Shown here: piece by piece, positions 30,173-39,311 of the stretch
Layout: each line of letters opens with the position of its first letter
Numbering within the stretch: the stretch's first letter is position 1
Program-made: the position numbers and the translations under genes
Notes under the pieces: generated by a model
Seen by the model: the letters and a program-made list of their open reading frames with translations, nothing else
What the model was told of the DNA's origin: nothing
The model's database searches: none
From: Methylocystis iwaonis
GTDB taxonomy: Bacteria > Pseudomonadota > Alphaproteobacteria > Rhizobiales > Beijerinckiaceae
DNA length: 64,000 nucleotides
NCBI RefSeq assembly: GCF_027925385.1
Contig: NZ_AP027142.1
Span: 1,594,001-1,658,000, forward strand
Direction of reading: 5' to 3'

Positions 30173-32365
30173 ATGGTCCTTTTTCTCACCATCGTCTTCG
30201 GACTTATGTCCATCGCATATGGCGTAAAAACTTCCCAAGAGTTGATCGCGGCCGATCCCGGCTCGCAGCGCATGCAGGAAATTTCCGGCGCCGTGGCGGA
30301 GGGCGCGCAGGCCTATCTCAATCGCCAATATAAGACCATCGGTTATGTCGGCGCGGCGATCTTCGTTCTGCTGGTCATTCTTCTGGGCTGGTCCGTGGGC
30401 TTTGGTTTCGCCATTGGCGCGGCCTTGTCGGGCGCAGCCGGCTATATCGGCATGAATGTCTCGGTGCGCGCCAATGTCCGCACCGCGCAGGCGGCGACGC
30501 AGTCGCTCGCGGGCGGCCTCGACATCGCCTTCAAGGCGGGCGCCGTCACCGGCCTGCTGGTTGCGGGCCTCGCGCTGCTCGGCGTCGCGATCTATTTCGC
30601 CATCCTCACCTGGTTCGTCGGCTATTCGGTTTCCGACCGCGCGGTTGTCGACGCGCTTGTCGCGCTGGGCTTTGGCGCCTCGCTCATCTCGATCTTCGCG
30701 CGCCTTGGCGGCGGCATCTTCACCAAGGGCGCCGATGTGGGCGCCGATCTCGTCGGCAAGGTCGAGGCGGGCATTCCGGAGGATGACCCACGCAACCCGG
30801 CCACCATCGCCGACAATGTCGGCGACAATGTCGGCGACTGCGCCGGCATGGCGGCCGATCTCTTCGAGACCTATGCCGTCACCGTCGTCGCGACCATGGT
30901 TCTGGCCTCGATCTTCTTCGCGGGTCAGGAAGGCCTGTATGGCGCGGTGATCTATCCGCTCGCCATCGGCGGCCTCTCCATCCTCACCTCCATCGCCGGC
31001 ACTTATTTCGTGAAACTCGGCCAGGACGACACGGAATGGGGCAAATTCGCCGCCCCTTACTTCGCGAAGATCGGCCTCAAAGACGACTCGATCATGGACG
31101 CCCTCTACAAGGGCCTCATCGCGACGGGCGTTCTTTCCATCGTGGGCCTGTTCATCGCGACGCTCTTCACCGTGGGCCTCGGCGAGGTCGGCAAGGTCAA
31201 CGGCCAGTCGGTCTATGGCGTGGGCCTGTTCTTCTGCGGCATTGTCGGCCTGATCGTGACGGGCGCGATCGTCTATATCACCGAATATTACACCGGCACG
31301 GGCAAGCGCCCCGTCGTGTCGATCGCGCAAGCGTCGGTGACGGGCCATGGCACGAACGTCATCCAGGGTCTCGCCGTGTCGCTCGAGGCGACCGCCGGGC
31401 CGGCGCTGGTGATCGTGCTCGGCATCATCCTCACCTATAATTTCGGCGGCCTCTATGGCACGGCGATCGCGGTGACCACCATGCTCGGCCTCGCCGGCAT
31501 GATCGTCGCGCTCGACGCCTTCGGTCCCGTGACCGACAACGCTGGCGGCATCGCCGAAATGTCGGGCCTGCCGAAGGAAGTGCGCCAGTCGACCGACGCG
31601 CTCGACGCCGTTGGCAACACCACCAAGGCCGTGACCAAGGGCTACGCCATCGGCTCCGCGGGCCTCGGCGCGCTGGTGCTGTTCGCCGCCTATACGAATG
31701 ACATCAAGCATTTCGCGGCGACGGGCGTGTCCTTCTTCAAGGGGATGGAGAATATCGATTTCAGCCTCTCGAACCCCTTCGTGGTCGCGGGCCTGATCTT
31801 CGGCGGCCTGATCCCCTACCTCTTCGGCGGCATCGCCATGACGGCCGTGGGCCGCGCGGCGGGCTCGGTGGTCGAGGAAGTGCGCCGTCAGTTCAAGGAG
31901 AAGCCCGGCATCATGGACGGCTCGGCGCGCCCGGATTACGGCCGTGCGGTCGATATGCTGACCCAGGCGGCGATCCAGGAGATGATCGTGCCTTCGCTCC
32001 TGCCGGTTGCGGCGCCGGTGGTGATGTTCATCCTCGTGCTGATCCTCGGCGGCGGCAAGGCCAATGCGCTCGCGGCGGTCGGCGCGCTGCTTCTCGGCGT
32101 GATCGTCAATGGCGTCTTCGTCGCCATTTCGATGACCTCGGGCGGCGGCGCCTGGGACAACGCCAAGAAGTCTTTCGAGGACGGCTTCATCGACAAGGAC
32201 GGCGTGAAGCACCTCAAGGGCTCCGAGGCGCATAAGGCCTCGGTCACGGGCGACACCGTCGGCGACCCCTATAAGGACACCGCCGGCCCCGCCGTGAACC
32301 CGGCGATCAAGATCACCAATATCGTCGCGCTGCTGCTGCTCGCCATATTGGCGCACTGGGGCTGA
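30173..32365 (+). CDS. hppA: K+-independent membrane-bound proton-translocating pyrophosphatase
   Basis: 730 residues with about 16 transmembrane segments. The substrate-binding acidic loop ([24 protein letters not shown]) is near residue 197 and the second acidic region [16 protein letters not shown] near 445. [15 protein letters not shown] carries Lys where K+-dependent enzymes have Ala, marking the K+-independent, H+-pumping type. It couples pyrophosphate hydrolysis to proton export. The start at 30173 ([10 protein letters not shown]) fits the family; upstream codons do not. Confidence 0.96.
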   Translation: MVLFLTIVFGLMSIAYGVKTSQELIAADPGSQRMQEISGAVAEGAQAYLNRQYKTIGYVGAAIFVLLVILLGWSVGFGFAIGAALSGAAGYIGMNVSVRANVRTAQAATQSLAGGLDIAFKAGAVTGLLVAGLALLGVAIYFAILTWFVGYSVSDRAVVDALVALGFGASLISIFARLGGGIFTKGADVGADLVGKVEAGIPEDDPRNPATIADNVGDNVGDCAGMAADLFETYAVTVVATMVLASIFFAGQEGLYGAVIYPLAIGGLSILTSIAGTYFVKLGQDDTEWGKFAAPYFAKIGLKDDSIMDALYKGLIATGVLSIVGLFIATLFTVGLGEVGKVNGQSVYGVGLFFCGIVGLIVTGAIVYITEYYTGTGKRPVVSIAQASVTGHGTNVIQGLAVSLEATAGPALVIVLGIILTYNFGGLYGTAIAVTTMLGLAGMIVALDAFGPVTDNAGGIAEMSGLPKEVRQSTDALDAVGNTTKAVTKGYAIGSAGLGALVLFAAYTNDIKHFAATGVSFFKGMENIDFSLSNPFVVAGLIFGGLIPYLFGGIAMTAVGRAAGSVVEEVRRQFKEKPGIMDGSARPDYGRAVDMLTQAAIQEMIVPSLLPVAAPVVMFILVLILGGGKANALAAVGALLLGVIVNGVFVAISMTSGGGAWDNAKKSFEDGFIDKDGVKHLKGSEAHKASVTGDTVGDPYKDTAGPAVNPAIKITNIVALLLLAILAHWG

Positions 32366-32392
32366 GCGGTCGCGATTCAGATGTGATAGGAA

Positions 32393-32412
32393 GGGCGGGG
32401 GAGACCTCGCCC
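32393..32412 (+). repeat. left copy of a 20-bp direct duplication flanking a MITE
   Basis: GGGCGGGGGAGACCTCGCCC occurs here directly before the family B element and again, identical, at 32590-32609 directly after it. This copy lies just after the hppA stop. Confidence 0.9.
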
Positions 32413-32589
32413 TCAGTTTGTTGGCAAACCTCGGAGGCGGCCTCGTCCTTCGAGACGCGAGCGTGGCTCGCTCCTCAGGATGAGGCCTAAGTGTTTGACG
32501 AAGTTGCAGAAGCTCCTCATGCTGAGGAGCCTGCGCAGCAGGCGTCTCGAAGCACGAGGGGCGTCAACGTCACTTTGTCAGCAATCTGA
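32413..32589. repeat. MITE-like repeat family B, copy 2, with target duplication
   Basis: 177 bp. The left terminus TCAGTTTGTTGGCAAA and the right terminus (read inverted) TCAGATTGCTGACAAA form a 16-bp imperfect terminal inverted repeat. Two internal hairpin blocks (CCTCGTCCT...AGGATGAGG and CTCATGCTGAGG...CACGAGG) match the other copies. A perfect 20-bp direct repeat flanks it, as expected for insertion with target duplication. No coding capacity is seen. Confidence 0.85.
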
Positions 32590-32620
32590 GGGCGGGGGAG
32601 ACCTCGCCCTTTTTCTTTTT
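32590..32620 (+). terminator. hppA terminator, re-created by the duplication
   Basis: GGGCG...CGCCC forms a stem followed by TTTTTCTTTTT. The stem is the second copy of the 20-bp duplication; the first copy, nearer hppA, lacks the T-run. The original terminator was probably intact before the MITE entered. Confidence 0.6.
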
Positions 32621-32641
32621 GAGACTATGAAGGATCTATCC

Positions 32642-33286
32642 GTGCTGACGCTCGTCATCGGCAATAAGCGCTATTCGACCTGGTCGCTGCGGCCGTGGAT
32701 TTTGCTCAAGGAATTCGGCGTCCCCTTCGAGGAGATTGTCATCCCGCTTTATCGGGAGGACTCCAAAAGCGCTCTGCTGACGCATTCTCCCGCCGGCAAG
32801 GTTCCGATCCTTCACGACGGCGAGGCAAGCGTTTGGGATTCGCTGGCGATCATCGAATATGTCGCCGACCTCTACCCCGATCTTGTGATCTGGCCGCGCA
32901 AACGGGAAACGCGCGCTCATGCGCGGGCGCTCGCCTGCGAAATGCACTCCGGTTTCGCCGCATTGCGCAGCGAATGCAGCATGAATTTCGGCCGCGCGCC
33001 GCGCCCGATATCGCTGACGGAGACGGCCCGCGCCGACGCCGCCCGTATCGATGCGGCGTGGCGCGACGCATTGGCGCGATATGGCGGGCCGTTTCTGTCC
33101 GGACAATTCAGCGCCGCCGACGCCATGTTCGCGCCGGTCGTCCAGCGGTTCGACGCCTATATGATCCCCGTGTCGGAGGAATCGCAGCGTTATATGGATG
33201 CGATCAAATCCCTGGCGTCCTGGAAGGAGTGGAGCCTGTCGGCGAAGAGCGAGAAATGGCGGCTGCCTCAATATGAGCGCGACTGA
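32642..33286 (+). CDS. Glutathione S-transferase family protein
   Basis: 214 residues from a GTG at 32642 with AAGGA six to seven bases upstream; an ATG at 32627 lies further up but has no ribosome site. The N-terminal thioredoxin-like domain reads LVIGNKRYSTWSLRPWILLKE with the Ser/Tyr-type active region, and the cis-Pro and glutathione contacts are in SPAGKVPIL and DSLAIIEYVAD. The C-terminal helical domain follows. It is cytoplasmic, substrate unknown. It is flanked on both sides by family B repeats. Confidence 0.88.
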   Translation: MLTLVIGNKRYSTWSLRPWILLKEFGVPFEEIVIPLYREDSKSALLTHSPAGKVPILHDGEASVWDSLAIIEYVADLYPDLVIWPRKRETRAHARALACEMHSGFAALRSECSMNFGRAPRPISLTETARADAARIDAAWRDALARYGGPFLSGQFSAADAMFAPVVQRFDAYMIPVSEESQRYMDAIKSLASWKEWSLSAKSEKWRLPQYERD

Positions 33287-33300
33287 CGGCCTCGCCGCCG

Positions 33301-33478
33301 CCAGTTTGTTGACAGATCTTCGAGGCGGCCTCGTCCTTCGAGACGCGAGCTTCGCTCGCTCCTCAGGATGAGGCCTAAGTGTTTGACGAAGTTGCAGAAG
33401 CTCCTCACGCTGAGGAGCCTGCCTAGCAGGCGTCTCGAAGCGCGAGGGGCGTTATCGGCCACTTTGTCAGCAGTCTGA
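33301..33478. repeat. MITE-like repeat family B, copy 3
   Basis: 178 bp, in the same orientation as copy 2 and about 85% alike by eye, with termini CCAGTTTGTTGACAGA and (inverted) TCAGACTGCTGACAAA. Flanks CGGCCTCGCCGCCG and CGGCCACGCGGCTG are similar but not identical and could be a decayed target duplication. It occupies most of the 258-base gap before the lipoprotein gene. Confidence 0.85.
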
Positions 33479-33544
33479 CGGCCACGCGGCTGCCTTGCTT
33501 TCAGGGCTCTGACCCACTCCAAAAAGGATAGGTTTCCAGTTCCA

Positions 33545-33946
33545 GTGCACGAGGAGATTTCACATCAGGTGGCGTTGAAGCGGCAAAGGAGCCTGCGCGC
33601 GGTCCTCTCCGGCGCGCTCCTTGCCGCCGCCGTTGCGCTCTCCGCCTGCCTCCCGACCAATATTTCCGCCCTGGGGCCGAATATGGTCCGGCTCGATTTC
33701 CAGGGCGCCGATACGCTCTCGGATGAGACGGCCCTCAAGGAAGCATTGGCGCTCGCGGCCAAGGAGACGCTCGCGCGCGGCTACACGCTGTTCCGCTTCA
33801 CGGAGTGGGCGGCCGGACCGCCGCAGATCATCACGCCGGGCCAGCCCGCCACGGCTAATTTTGCGGTGACGGTTGTCATGTTCCGCGATGGCGAGCAGGG
33901 CGGGAACCCGTTTTTCGACGCGCGCCAGATCGTGAAGGTTCAGTAG
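33545..33946 (+). CDS. Lipoprotein, resembling the CC0125/CC1285 family
   Basis: 133 residues from a GTG at 33545; a second GTG at 33569 behind GAGGAG is an alternative. A basic n-region and hydrophobic core lead to the lipobox LSAC near residue 35. The mature part ([43 protein letters not shown] in pieces) resembles small alphaproteobacterial lipoproteins of the CC0125/CC1285 type, whose role is unknown. It is probably exposed in the periplasm. Nothing nearby suggests a job. Confidence 0.7.
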   Translation: MHEEISHQVALKRQRSLRAVLSGALLAAAVALSACLPTNISALGPNMVRLDFQGADTLSDETALKEALALAAKETLARGYTLFRFTEWAAGPPQIITPGQPATANFAVTVVMFRDGEQGGNPFFDARQIVKVQ

Positions 33947-34032
33947 CGTTAGCGGGGACTGCCAATCCACGCGGCTTTGAGGCATTATCCCGCCGTCTCT
34001 CCACTGCGCTTCGGTCGCTGACGCGGGCTGAT

Positions 34033-36066
34033 ATGACCCATCCTTTCTTCTCGTTGCATACGCATGGCTTCATCCGCGCCGCCGTCGCCTGTCCGTCCGT
34101 TCGCGTCGCCGATCCCGTCTTCAATGTGGCCCGCACGATCGAAATGGCGCGCGACGCCCATGAACGCGGGGCTTCGCTCGTGCTTTTTCCCGAGCTTGGG
34201 CTCTCCGCCTATGCGATCGACGATCTTTTGCAGCAGGAGGCGCTGCTCGCCGCCGTCGAGACTGCGCTTGGCGTGCTGATAGACGCCTCGCGCGCGCTGC
34301 AGCCCATCATCGTCGTCGGCGCGCCGCTGCGCTATCGTGGCCGCCTCTATAATTGCGCGGTGGCGATCTTGCGCGGGCGCGTGCTGGCCGTGACGCCCAA
34401 GATCTATCTGCCGAACTACCGCGAGTTTTACGAGAAGCGTCACTTCGCCTCGGGCGCCTTCGTCGCCGGCGAGGAGATAACGCTTGCCGGGCAGGTCGCG
34501 CCTTTTGGCTCCGACGTGCTGCTCGAAGCCTCCGATGTCGACGGCCTCGTGATCCATCTGGAAGTCTGCGAAGATGTCTGGGTTCCAATCCCGCCGTCGT
34601 CGCGCGCGGCGCTTGCAGGGGCGACGGTGCTGCTCAATCTCTCCGCCTCCAACGCCATAGTCGGCAAGTCGGACTACCGGCAGACGCTCTGCGCCGCGCA
34701 TTCGGCGCGCTGCCTTGCCGCCTATCTTTATTCCGCGGCGGGGCAGGGGGAGTCGACGACCGATCTCGCCTGGGACGGCGAGGCGTTGATCTACGAGAAG
34801 GGCGATCTCCTCGCCAAGGCGCCGCGCTTTTCCGACGAACAGCAAATGGTCCTCGCCGACATCGATCTCGGACGGCTCCTCGCTGAGCGCGCGCGGCAGG
34901 GAACCTTCGGCGATTGCGCCGATGTGGAGGCGGGCGCGACGCAATACCGCCACGTCGAATTCGAGCTGGCGGCGCCGCGCGACGTGAACCTTGGCCTCCT
35001 ACGCGACGTTCCACGTTTCCCCTTCGTACCGAACGACGAGGCGAGGCTGGCCGAGCTTTGCTTCGAGGCCTTCAACATTCAATCGCACGGGCTCGAGCAG
35101 CGCCTGCGCGCCGCGCGTATCGAGAAGGTCGTCATCGGCGTCTCGGGCGGTCTCGACTCGACGCAGGCGCTGCTCGTGGCGGTGACGGCGATCGAGCGTC
35201 TCGGACTGCCACGCGCCAATATCCTCGCCTATACGCTGCCCGCTTTCGCGACGACGGATCGCACCAGGAACAACGCCTGGCGTCTGATGCGCGCCTTGGG
35301 AGTCACGGCCCAGGAAATCGACGTCTCAGCGGCCTGCAAGCAGATGCTGGAAGACATCGGCCATCCGGCGGCGCGCGGCGCGCCCGTTTACGACGCGACC
35401 TATGAGAATGTGCAAGCGGGGGCGCGAACGTCGCTCCTCTTCCGGCTCGCCAATCTCCACGACGCCATTGTTATCGGCACGGGCGATCTGTCCGAGCTGG
35501 CGCTCGGCTGGTGCACCTATGGCGTGGGCGATCAGATGTCGCATTACAATGTCAACGCCTCGGTTCCCAAGACGCTGATCCAGCATCTCATCCGCTGGTG
35601 CGCGCGCGACGCGCGTTTCGGGATGGAGACGGTGTCGGTGCTGACCGACATTCTCGCAACCGAGATTTCACCGGAGCTGATTCCGGGCGCGGAGGCGCAG
35701 CGCACCGAGGCGTTTGTCGGGCCCTATGCGCTGCAGGATTTCAACCTCTATCACACGACGCGCTATGGCTTCGATCCGGCGAAGACGGCCTTTCTCTCCT
35801 GGCACGCATGGCGCGACGCGCGCGCCGGCCAATGGCCGTCAGTGATCGCGGATAAAGACCGCGTCGCCTACGACTTGGCCGAGATCAAGCACTGGCTCGC
35901 GGTCTTTTTGCGCCGCTTCTTCGCGACGAGCCAGTTCAAGCGCACGGCCGTGCCTAATGGGCCAAAGGTCAGCTCCGGCGGATCGCTCTCGCCGCGCGGC
36001 GACTGGCGGGCGCCGAGCGATTCCTCGCCCGACGCCTGGCTCGCCGCGCTTTCGTCGATTCCTTAA
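34033..36066 (+). CDS. nadE: Glutamine-dependent NAD+ synthetase
   Basis: 677 residues, the long two-domain form. The N-terminal nitrilase-type glutaminase has Glu in [10 protein letters not shown] near 57, Lys in the [14 protein letters not shown] region near 125 and the nucleophile Cys in VCEDVW near 179. The C-terminal synthetase has the ATP pyrophosphatase P-loop [10 protein letters not shown] near 369 and [16 protein letters not shown] near 480. It amidates nicotinate adenine dinucleotide to NAD+ using ammonia from glutamine. It is convergent with the UPF0391 gene. Confidence 0.96.
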   Translation: MTHPFFSLHTHGFIRAAVACPSVRVADPVFNVARTIEMARDAHERGASLVLFPELGLSAYAIDDLLQQEALLAAVETALGVLIDASRALQPIIVVGAPLRYRGRLYNCAVAILRGRVLAVTPKIYLPNYREFYEKRHFASGAFVAGEEITLAGQVAPFGSDVLLEASDVDGLVIHLEVCEDVWVPIPPSSRAALAGATVLLNLSASNAIVGKSDYRQTLCAAHSARCLAAYLYSAAGQGESTTDLAWDGEALIYEKGDLLAKAPRFSDEQQMVLADIDLGRLLAERARQGTFGDCADVEAGATQYRHVEFELAAPRDVNLGLLRDVPRFPFVPNDEARLAELCFEAFNIQSHGLEQRLRAARIEKVVIGVSGGLDSTQALLVAVTAIERLGLPRANILAYTLPAFATTDRTRNNAWRLMRALGVTAQEIDVSAACKQMLEDIGHPAARGAPVYDATYENVQAGARTSLLFRLANLHDAIVIGTGDLSELALGWCTYGVGDQMSHYNVNASVPKTLIQHLIRWCARDARFGMETVSVLTDILATEISPELIPGAEAQRTEAFVGPYALQDFNLYHTTRYGFDPAKTAFLSWHAWRDARAGQWPSVIADKDRVAYDLAEIKHWLAVFLRRFFATSQFKRTAVPNGPKVSSGGSLSPRGDWRAPSDSSPDAWLAALSSIP

Positions 36067-36092
36067 AAAAGGGCCGGCTAACGCCGGTCCAG
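36065..36092 (-). terminator. Rho-independent terminator of the UPF0391 gene
   Basis: On the minus strand GGACCGGC-GTTA-GCCGGCCC (one mismatch) is followed by TTTTTTAA. It lies 30 bases past the stop of the small membrane protein gene and reaches the nadE stop. Confidence 0.75.
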
Positions 36093-36122
36093 TTGGGAGC
36101 ACCGAAGAGAATAACGGGCGCG

Positions 36123-36296
36123 TCAGGCTCGTCGGACGAAGCTGATGACGGCGGAGATGACGAAGAGAACCAGCGCCACCCAGAACAGAATCCTTGCGCC
36201 TTCCATCGCCGTGCCCGCGACGCCGCCAAAACCGAAGAAGGCGGCGATGATGGCGACGACGAGAAACAAGATCGCATAGTGCAGCAGGCTGCCCAT
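36123..36296 (-). CDS. UPF0391 (DUF1328) small membrane protein
   Basis: 57 residues with two hydrophobic helices: [25 protein letters not shown] and [17 protein letters not shown] in pieces. This is the YtjA/UPF0391 family of stress-linked inner-membrane proteins of unknown mechanism. GGAGG lies just before the ATG at 36296. A near-perfect EcfG promoter (GGAAC-16-CGTT) lies about 35 bases upstream of the start codon and a terminator follows, so it is a self-contained transcription unit, probably under general stress control. Confidence 0.88.
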   Translation of the reverse strand: MGSLLHYAILFLVVAIIAAFFGFGGVAGTAMEGARILFWVALVLFVISAVISFVRRA

Positions 36297-36330
36297 GTTG
36301 GCCTCCGTAGGAAATTTCACTCGGAGGCAG

Positions 36331-36355
36331 AACGCACGCTTGCGAGCGCTGTTCC
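36331..36355 (-). promoter_or_regulatory. EcfG (general stress sigma factor) promoter
   Basis: On the minus strand GGAAC (36351-36355) and CGTT (36331-36334) are separated by exactly 16 bases, matching the alphaproteobacterial sigma-EcfG consensus. It drives the UPF0391 gene. Confidence 0.75.
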
Positions 36356-36459
36356 AGCGCAAGCGCGGCAGGAGGCGTTTGGAGAGCGTCGTACAGGCGT
36401 AAAATTTATGAAGTGAGCTTGGGCGGTGAGGCGCTAGGACATTGGGTAACGCGCGGCGT

Positions 36460-36606
36460 GATCCCATCCCTCCCCTTTACGGGGAGGGTGGCCCCGCGCA
36501 AGCGGGGTCGGGTGGGGTAAAGCCCCACCACAATCGTTGCGGCGTGAACCCCACCCGGCGGCCTTCGGCCGCCGACCTCCCCGTAAAGGGGAGGTATGGG
36601 GGATCA
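36460..36606. repeat. repeat family D, copy 1
   Basis: Long inverted arms (ATCCCTCCCCTTTACGGGGA and TCCCCGTAAAGGGGAGGTAT) flank GTCGGGTGGGG/CCCCACCCGGC inner arms. It fills the space between the EcfG-controlled gene and the GCS2-like gene. A partial relative is at 47099-47149. With the promoter this explains the 413-base gap; no gene is seen. Confidence 0.85.
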
Positions 36607-36709
36607 TCACGCCGAGTCGCTATACAACTATTGCCCGTCGCCCCGCGCCCCATCGTCGCTTTTCCCATCGCCGCGTCTACGTAATAGAGGGAGTGACGGA
36701 GGCGGCGTC

Positions 36710-38113
36710 GTGGGTCAGGAAATCAAGGCGGCAGGCTTTACGCGGGCGGACAAGGCGCGTTTCGCCGCCCGGGTCGCGCAAGAGACTGCGATCGCCCGCG
36801 CGCTTTATGACTCGGGGCGTTTTTCGATGGCCGGCCATATGCTCGGATTCGAGATCGAGATTTGGATACTCGATCACAATTACTTCCCTGCCTCGATCAA
36901 TCAGCAGCTCCTCGAAGCGCTCGACAATCCGCTCGTCGTGCCGGAGCTGTCGCGCTTCAATCTCGAACTCAACTGCGATCCGCTTTCCCTCGAAGGCGAC
37001 GCGCTGAGGCGCGCCTTTGATGCGCTGACCAGCGTCTGGGCGCAGTGCAACAGTGTGGCCCATCGGCTCGACGCCAATCTCGTCACGATTGGCACGCTTC
37101 CGACGATCCGCGACGAGGATTTGACGCTCGCCAATATGTCGCCGCTCAACCGCTTTTACGCCCTGAACAGCGAAGTGCTGCGATCACGCGGCGGCCGGCC
37201 CTTACGCGTCGATATATTGGGCCGCGAGCATCTCGTGTCGGAGCACAGCGACGTGATGCTGGAGGCGGCGACAACCTCTTTCCAGGTGCATCTCAAGGCG
37301 CCGGCCGATCTCGCGCATCTCTATTACAACGCCTCCATCGCCGCTTCGGGGCCGATCCTCGCCGCCTGCGGCAATGCGCCTTTCCTCTTCGGCAAGACGC
37401 TCTGGGAGGAGACGCGCATTCCGCTCTTCGAGCAGTCGGTGGTTGCGCCGGGCCCGGCGCGCGTCTGCATGGGATCGGGCTTCGCCGCGCGCTCGCTGAT
37501 GGAGATTTTCGAAGAGAATGCGCGTGATTATGACTCGCTGCTCCCCGTCGCCTTCGAGGAAGCCCCGGAGGCGCTGCGTCACCTTCGCCTGCATAATGGC
37601 GTGATCTGGCGCTGGAACCGGCCGCTCATCGGCTTCGACGAAGACGGCGCGCCGCATTTGCGCGTCGAGAACCGCATTCTGCCGGCGGGACCGAGCTTCG
37701 TCGACATGATGGCGAACGCCGCGCTCTATCTCGGCCTTGCGCGCGCGCTTGCGCTCGCCGGCGAGACCGGAACAGGCGGGCTGTCCTTCGAGGAAGCGAA
37801 GCAGAATTTTTACACCGCCGCGCGTCTGGGGCTCGACGCCGTGCTTTACTGGCCGGGGCAGGGGGAGATCGGCGCGGACAGGCTGCTGCTCGAACGGCTT
37901 CTTCCTGCGGCGCGCGCGGGTCTTGCCGATCTCGGCGTCGATGATCCGCGCGGCTTCCTCGATGTGATAGAAGCCCGTGTGCGCTCACGCCAAACCGGCG
38001 CGGCGTGGCAGCGTCAGGCGCTCGAGGCCCGCGGCGGCGATCTCTTTGCGCTCATGGCCGCCTATTGCGAAGGGCAGCGTAGCGGCGCGCCCGTACATGA
38101 ATGGGACTTGTGA
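36710..38113 (+). CDS. GCS2-family carboxylate-amine ligase (glutamate-cysteine ligase-like)
   Basis: 467 residues from a GTG at 36710 with GGAGG seven bases upstream; the frame is open further up only through repeat D. The GCS2 core reads HMLGFEIEIWILD near 44 (metal-binding Glu), FNLELNCDPLSLEG near 82, SFQVHLKAP near 188 and PLFEQSVV with HLRLHNGVIWRWNRP near 300. These enzymes join a carboxylate to an amine using ATP; EgtA, YbdK and plant-type GshA are relatives. The substrate is unknown. It is followed two bases later by an aspartoacylase-like gene. Confidence 0.85.
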   Translation: MGQEIKAAGFTRADKARFAARVAQETAIARALYDSGRFSMAGHMLGFEIEIWILDHNYFPASINQQLLEALDNPLVVPELSRFNLELNCDPLSLEGDALRRAFDALTSVWAQCNSVAHRLDANLVTIGTLPTIRDEDLTLANMSPLNRFYALNSEVLRSRGGRPLRVDILGREHLVSEHSDVMLEAATTSFQVHLKAPADLAHLYYNASIAASGPILAACGNAPFLFGKTLWEETRIPLFEQSVVAPGPARVCMGSGFAARSLMEIFEENARDYDSLLPVAFEEAPEALRHLRLHNGVIWRWNRPLIGFDEDGAPHLRVENRILPAGPSFVDMMANAALYLGLARALALAGETGTGGLSFEEAKQNFYTAARLGLDAVLYWPGQGEIGADRLLLERLLPAARAGLADLGVDDPRGFLDVIEARVRSRQTGAAWQRQALEARGGDLFALMAAYCEGQRSGAPVHEWDL

Positions 38114-38115
38114 GA

Positions 38116-39150
38116 ATGGATGCAATCGACGCGCCCTGCGCCGTGATGGACAGACTGCCGGCGGGATTTCTCGACTGCCCGCCGGAAAAGCTCATCGACA
38201 TATTGCCCGGGCCGACGCTCTTCGACTTCCCGGGCCACGACCCGCGTCCCTTGTTCGTCTCGACGCTGCTGCATGGCAATGAATATAGCGGCCTTGCCGC
38301 CATGCAGTGCGTGCTGCGCCGGCACATTGAACGGGGCCTGCCGCGTTCGCTTTTGTTTTTCGTCGGCAATATTCGCGCCGCTGCGGCCGATTTGCGGACG
38401 CTTCCCGACCAGCTCGACTTTAACCGCGTCTGGCCCGGCACGCTTTATCCGGACGATCCGCAGGCGCTTCAGGCGCGCTGGATTTACGACTATGCGGCGC
38501 GGCGCGGCATTTTCGCCAGCATAGACATTCACAACAACACGGGCTTCAATCCGCACTACGCCTGCATCAAAAAGCTCGATCCGCGATTCATCGCATTGGC
38601 GCGTCTTTTCTCGCGCATCGTCGTGCACTCGCAGCGACCGGTGGGGACGCATGCGGCGGCCTTCGCGGATCTCTGTCCGGCGATGACGGTCGAATGCGGT
38701 AAGGCTGGCGCGGGCTCGGCCACGCAACATGCGATCGAGCTTGTCGAGGCGGCGCTTTCCATATCGCATCTGCCAGACCACCCGCCCACGCCGCACGACG
38801 TCGATCTGCTGCGCACCTATGCGATCGTGAAGCCGCCGAAGGGAACGAGCTTCTCCTTCGACGGGACGCCGGCGGACTTCATGTTCCGCGCGGACATCGA
38901 CCACTTAAATTTCAGCGAGCTGGCGCCCGGCGTTTCTTTCGGCAAGGCGCGCGCGGGGGTGAAGCTGGACATATTGCCGGGCGAAGGCGAGGAGACGGCG
39001 CCGGGTGAATATTTCGATTATGCGGATGGCGAGATCAGGCTGTCGCGTCCGGCGATCCCGGCGATGCTGACGGTCGATCCGCGCGCGGTGGAGTTGGATT
39101 GTCTGTGTTATTTGATGCATCGGATCGGGTTGGATGGGGAGCGGGCGTGA
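38116..39150 (+). CDS. Succinylglutamate desuccinylase/aspartoacylase-family zinc hydrolase
   Basis: About 344 residues. The M14-like zinc site is visible: HGNE near residues 53-56, a third ligand in DIHNNTG near 139, and the catalytic-type Glu in VECGK near 195. A C-terminal beta domain follows. Family members remove acyl groups from amino acids or cleave amide bonds. The start is ATG at 38116 (MDAIDAP), two bases after the ligase stop; an ATG at 38101 overlapping it is an alternative. The tight coupling suggests both act on the same metabolite. Confidence 0.83.
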   Translation: MDAIDAPCAVMDRLPAGFLDCPPEKLIDILPGPTLFDFPGHDPRPLFVSTLLHGNEYSGLAAMQCVLRRHIERGLPRSLLFFVGNIRAAAADLRTLPDQLDFNRVWPGTLYPDDPQALQARWIYDYAARRGIFASIDIHNNTGFNPHYACIKKLDPRFIALARLFSRIVVHSQRPVGTHAAAFADLCPAMTVECGKAGAGSATQHAIELVEAALSISHLPDHPPTPHDVDLLRTYAIVKPPKGTSFSFDGTPADFMFRADIDHLNFSELAPGVSFGKARAGVKLDILPGEGEETAPGEYFDYADGEIRLSRPAIPAMLTVDPRAVELDCLCYLMHRIGLDGERA

Positions 39151-39153
39151 GCG

Positions 39154-39311
39154 CGCCCTCATCCGACCCCTGCTGACGCAGGGGCCACCTTCTCCCGCAG
39201 GCGGGAGAAGGGAGAGCCGTCCCGGTTTTGGATCACAAATTTTTCAGCGCGATTCCTTCTCCCGTTTACGGGAGAAGGTGGCCCTCGCGTCAGCGAGGGT
39301 CGGATGAGGGC
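39154..39311. repeat. repeat family D-like, copy 2
   Basis: GCCCTCATCCGACCC...GGCCACCTTCTCCCG is mirrored by CGGGAGAAGGTGGCCCTCGC...GTCGGATGAGGGC around an AT-richer centre. This type of intergenic palindrome is common in Hyphomicrobiales. It lies between two convergent genes and could act as a bidirectional terminator. Confidence 0.85.

Noticed and set aside
32413..33478. Possible CRISPR-like array because of recurring blocks
   Set aside because: There are only two copies of about 180 bp, with inverted termini and internal hairpins, flanking a GST gene. There are no short regular repeats and spacers and no cas genes.
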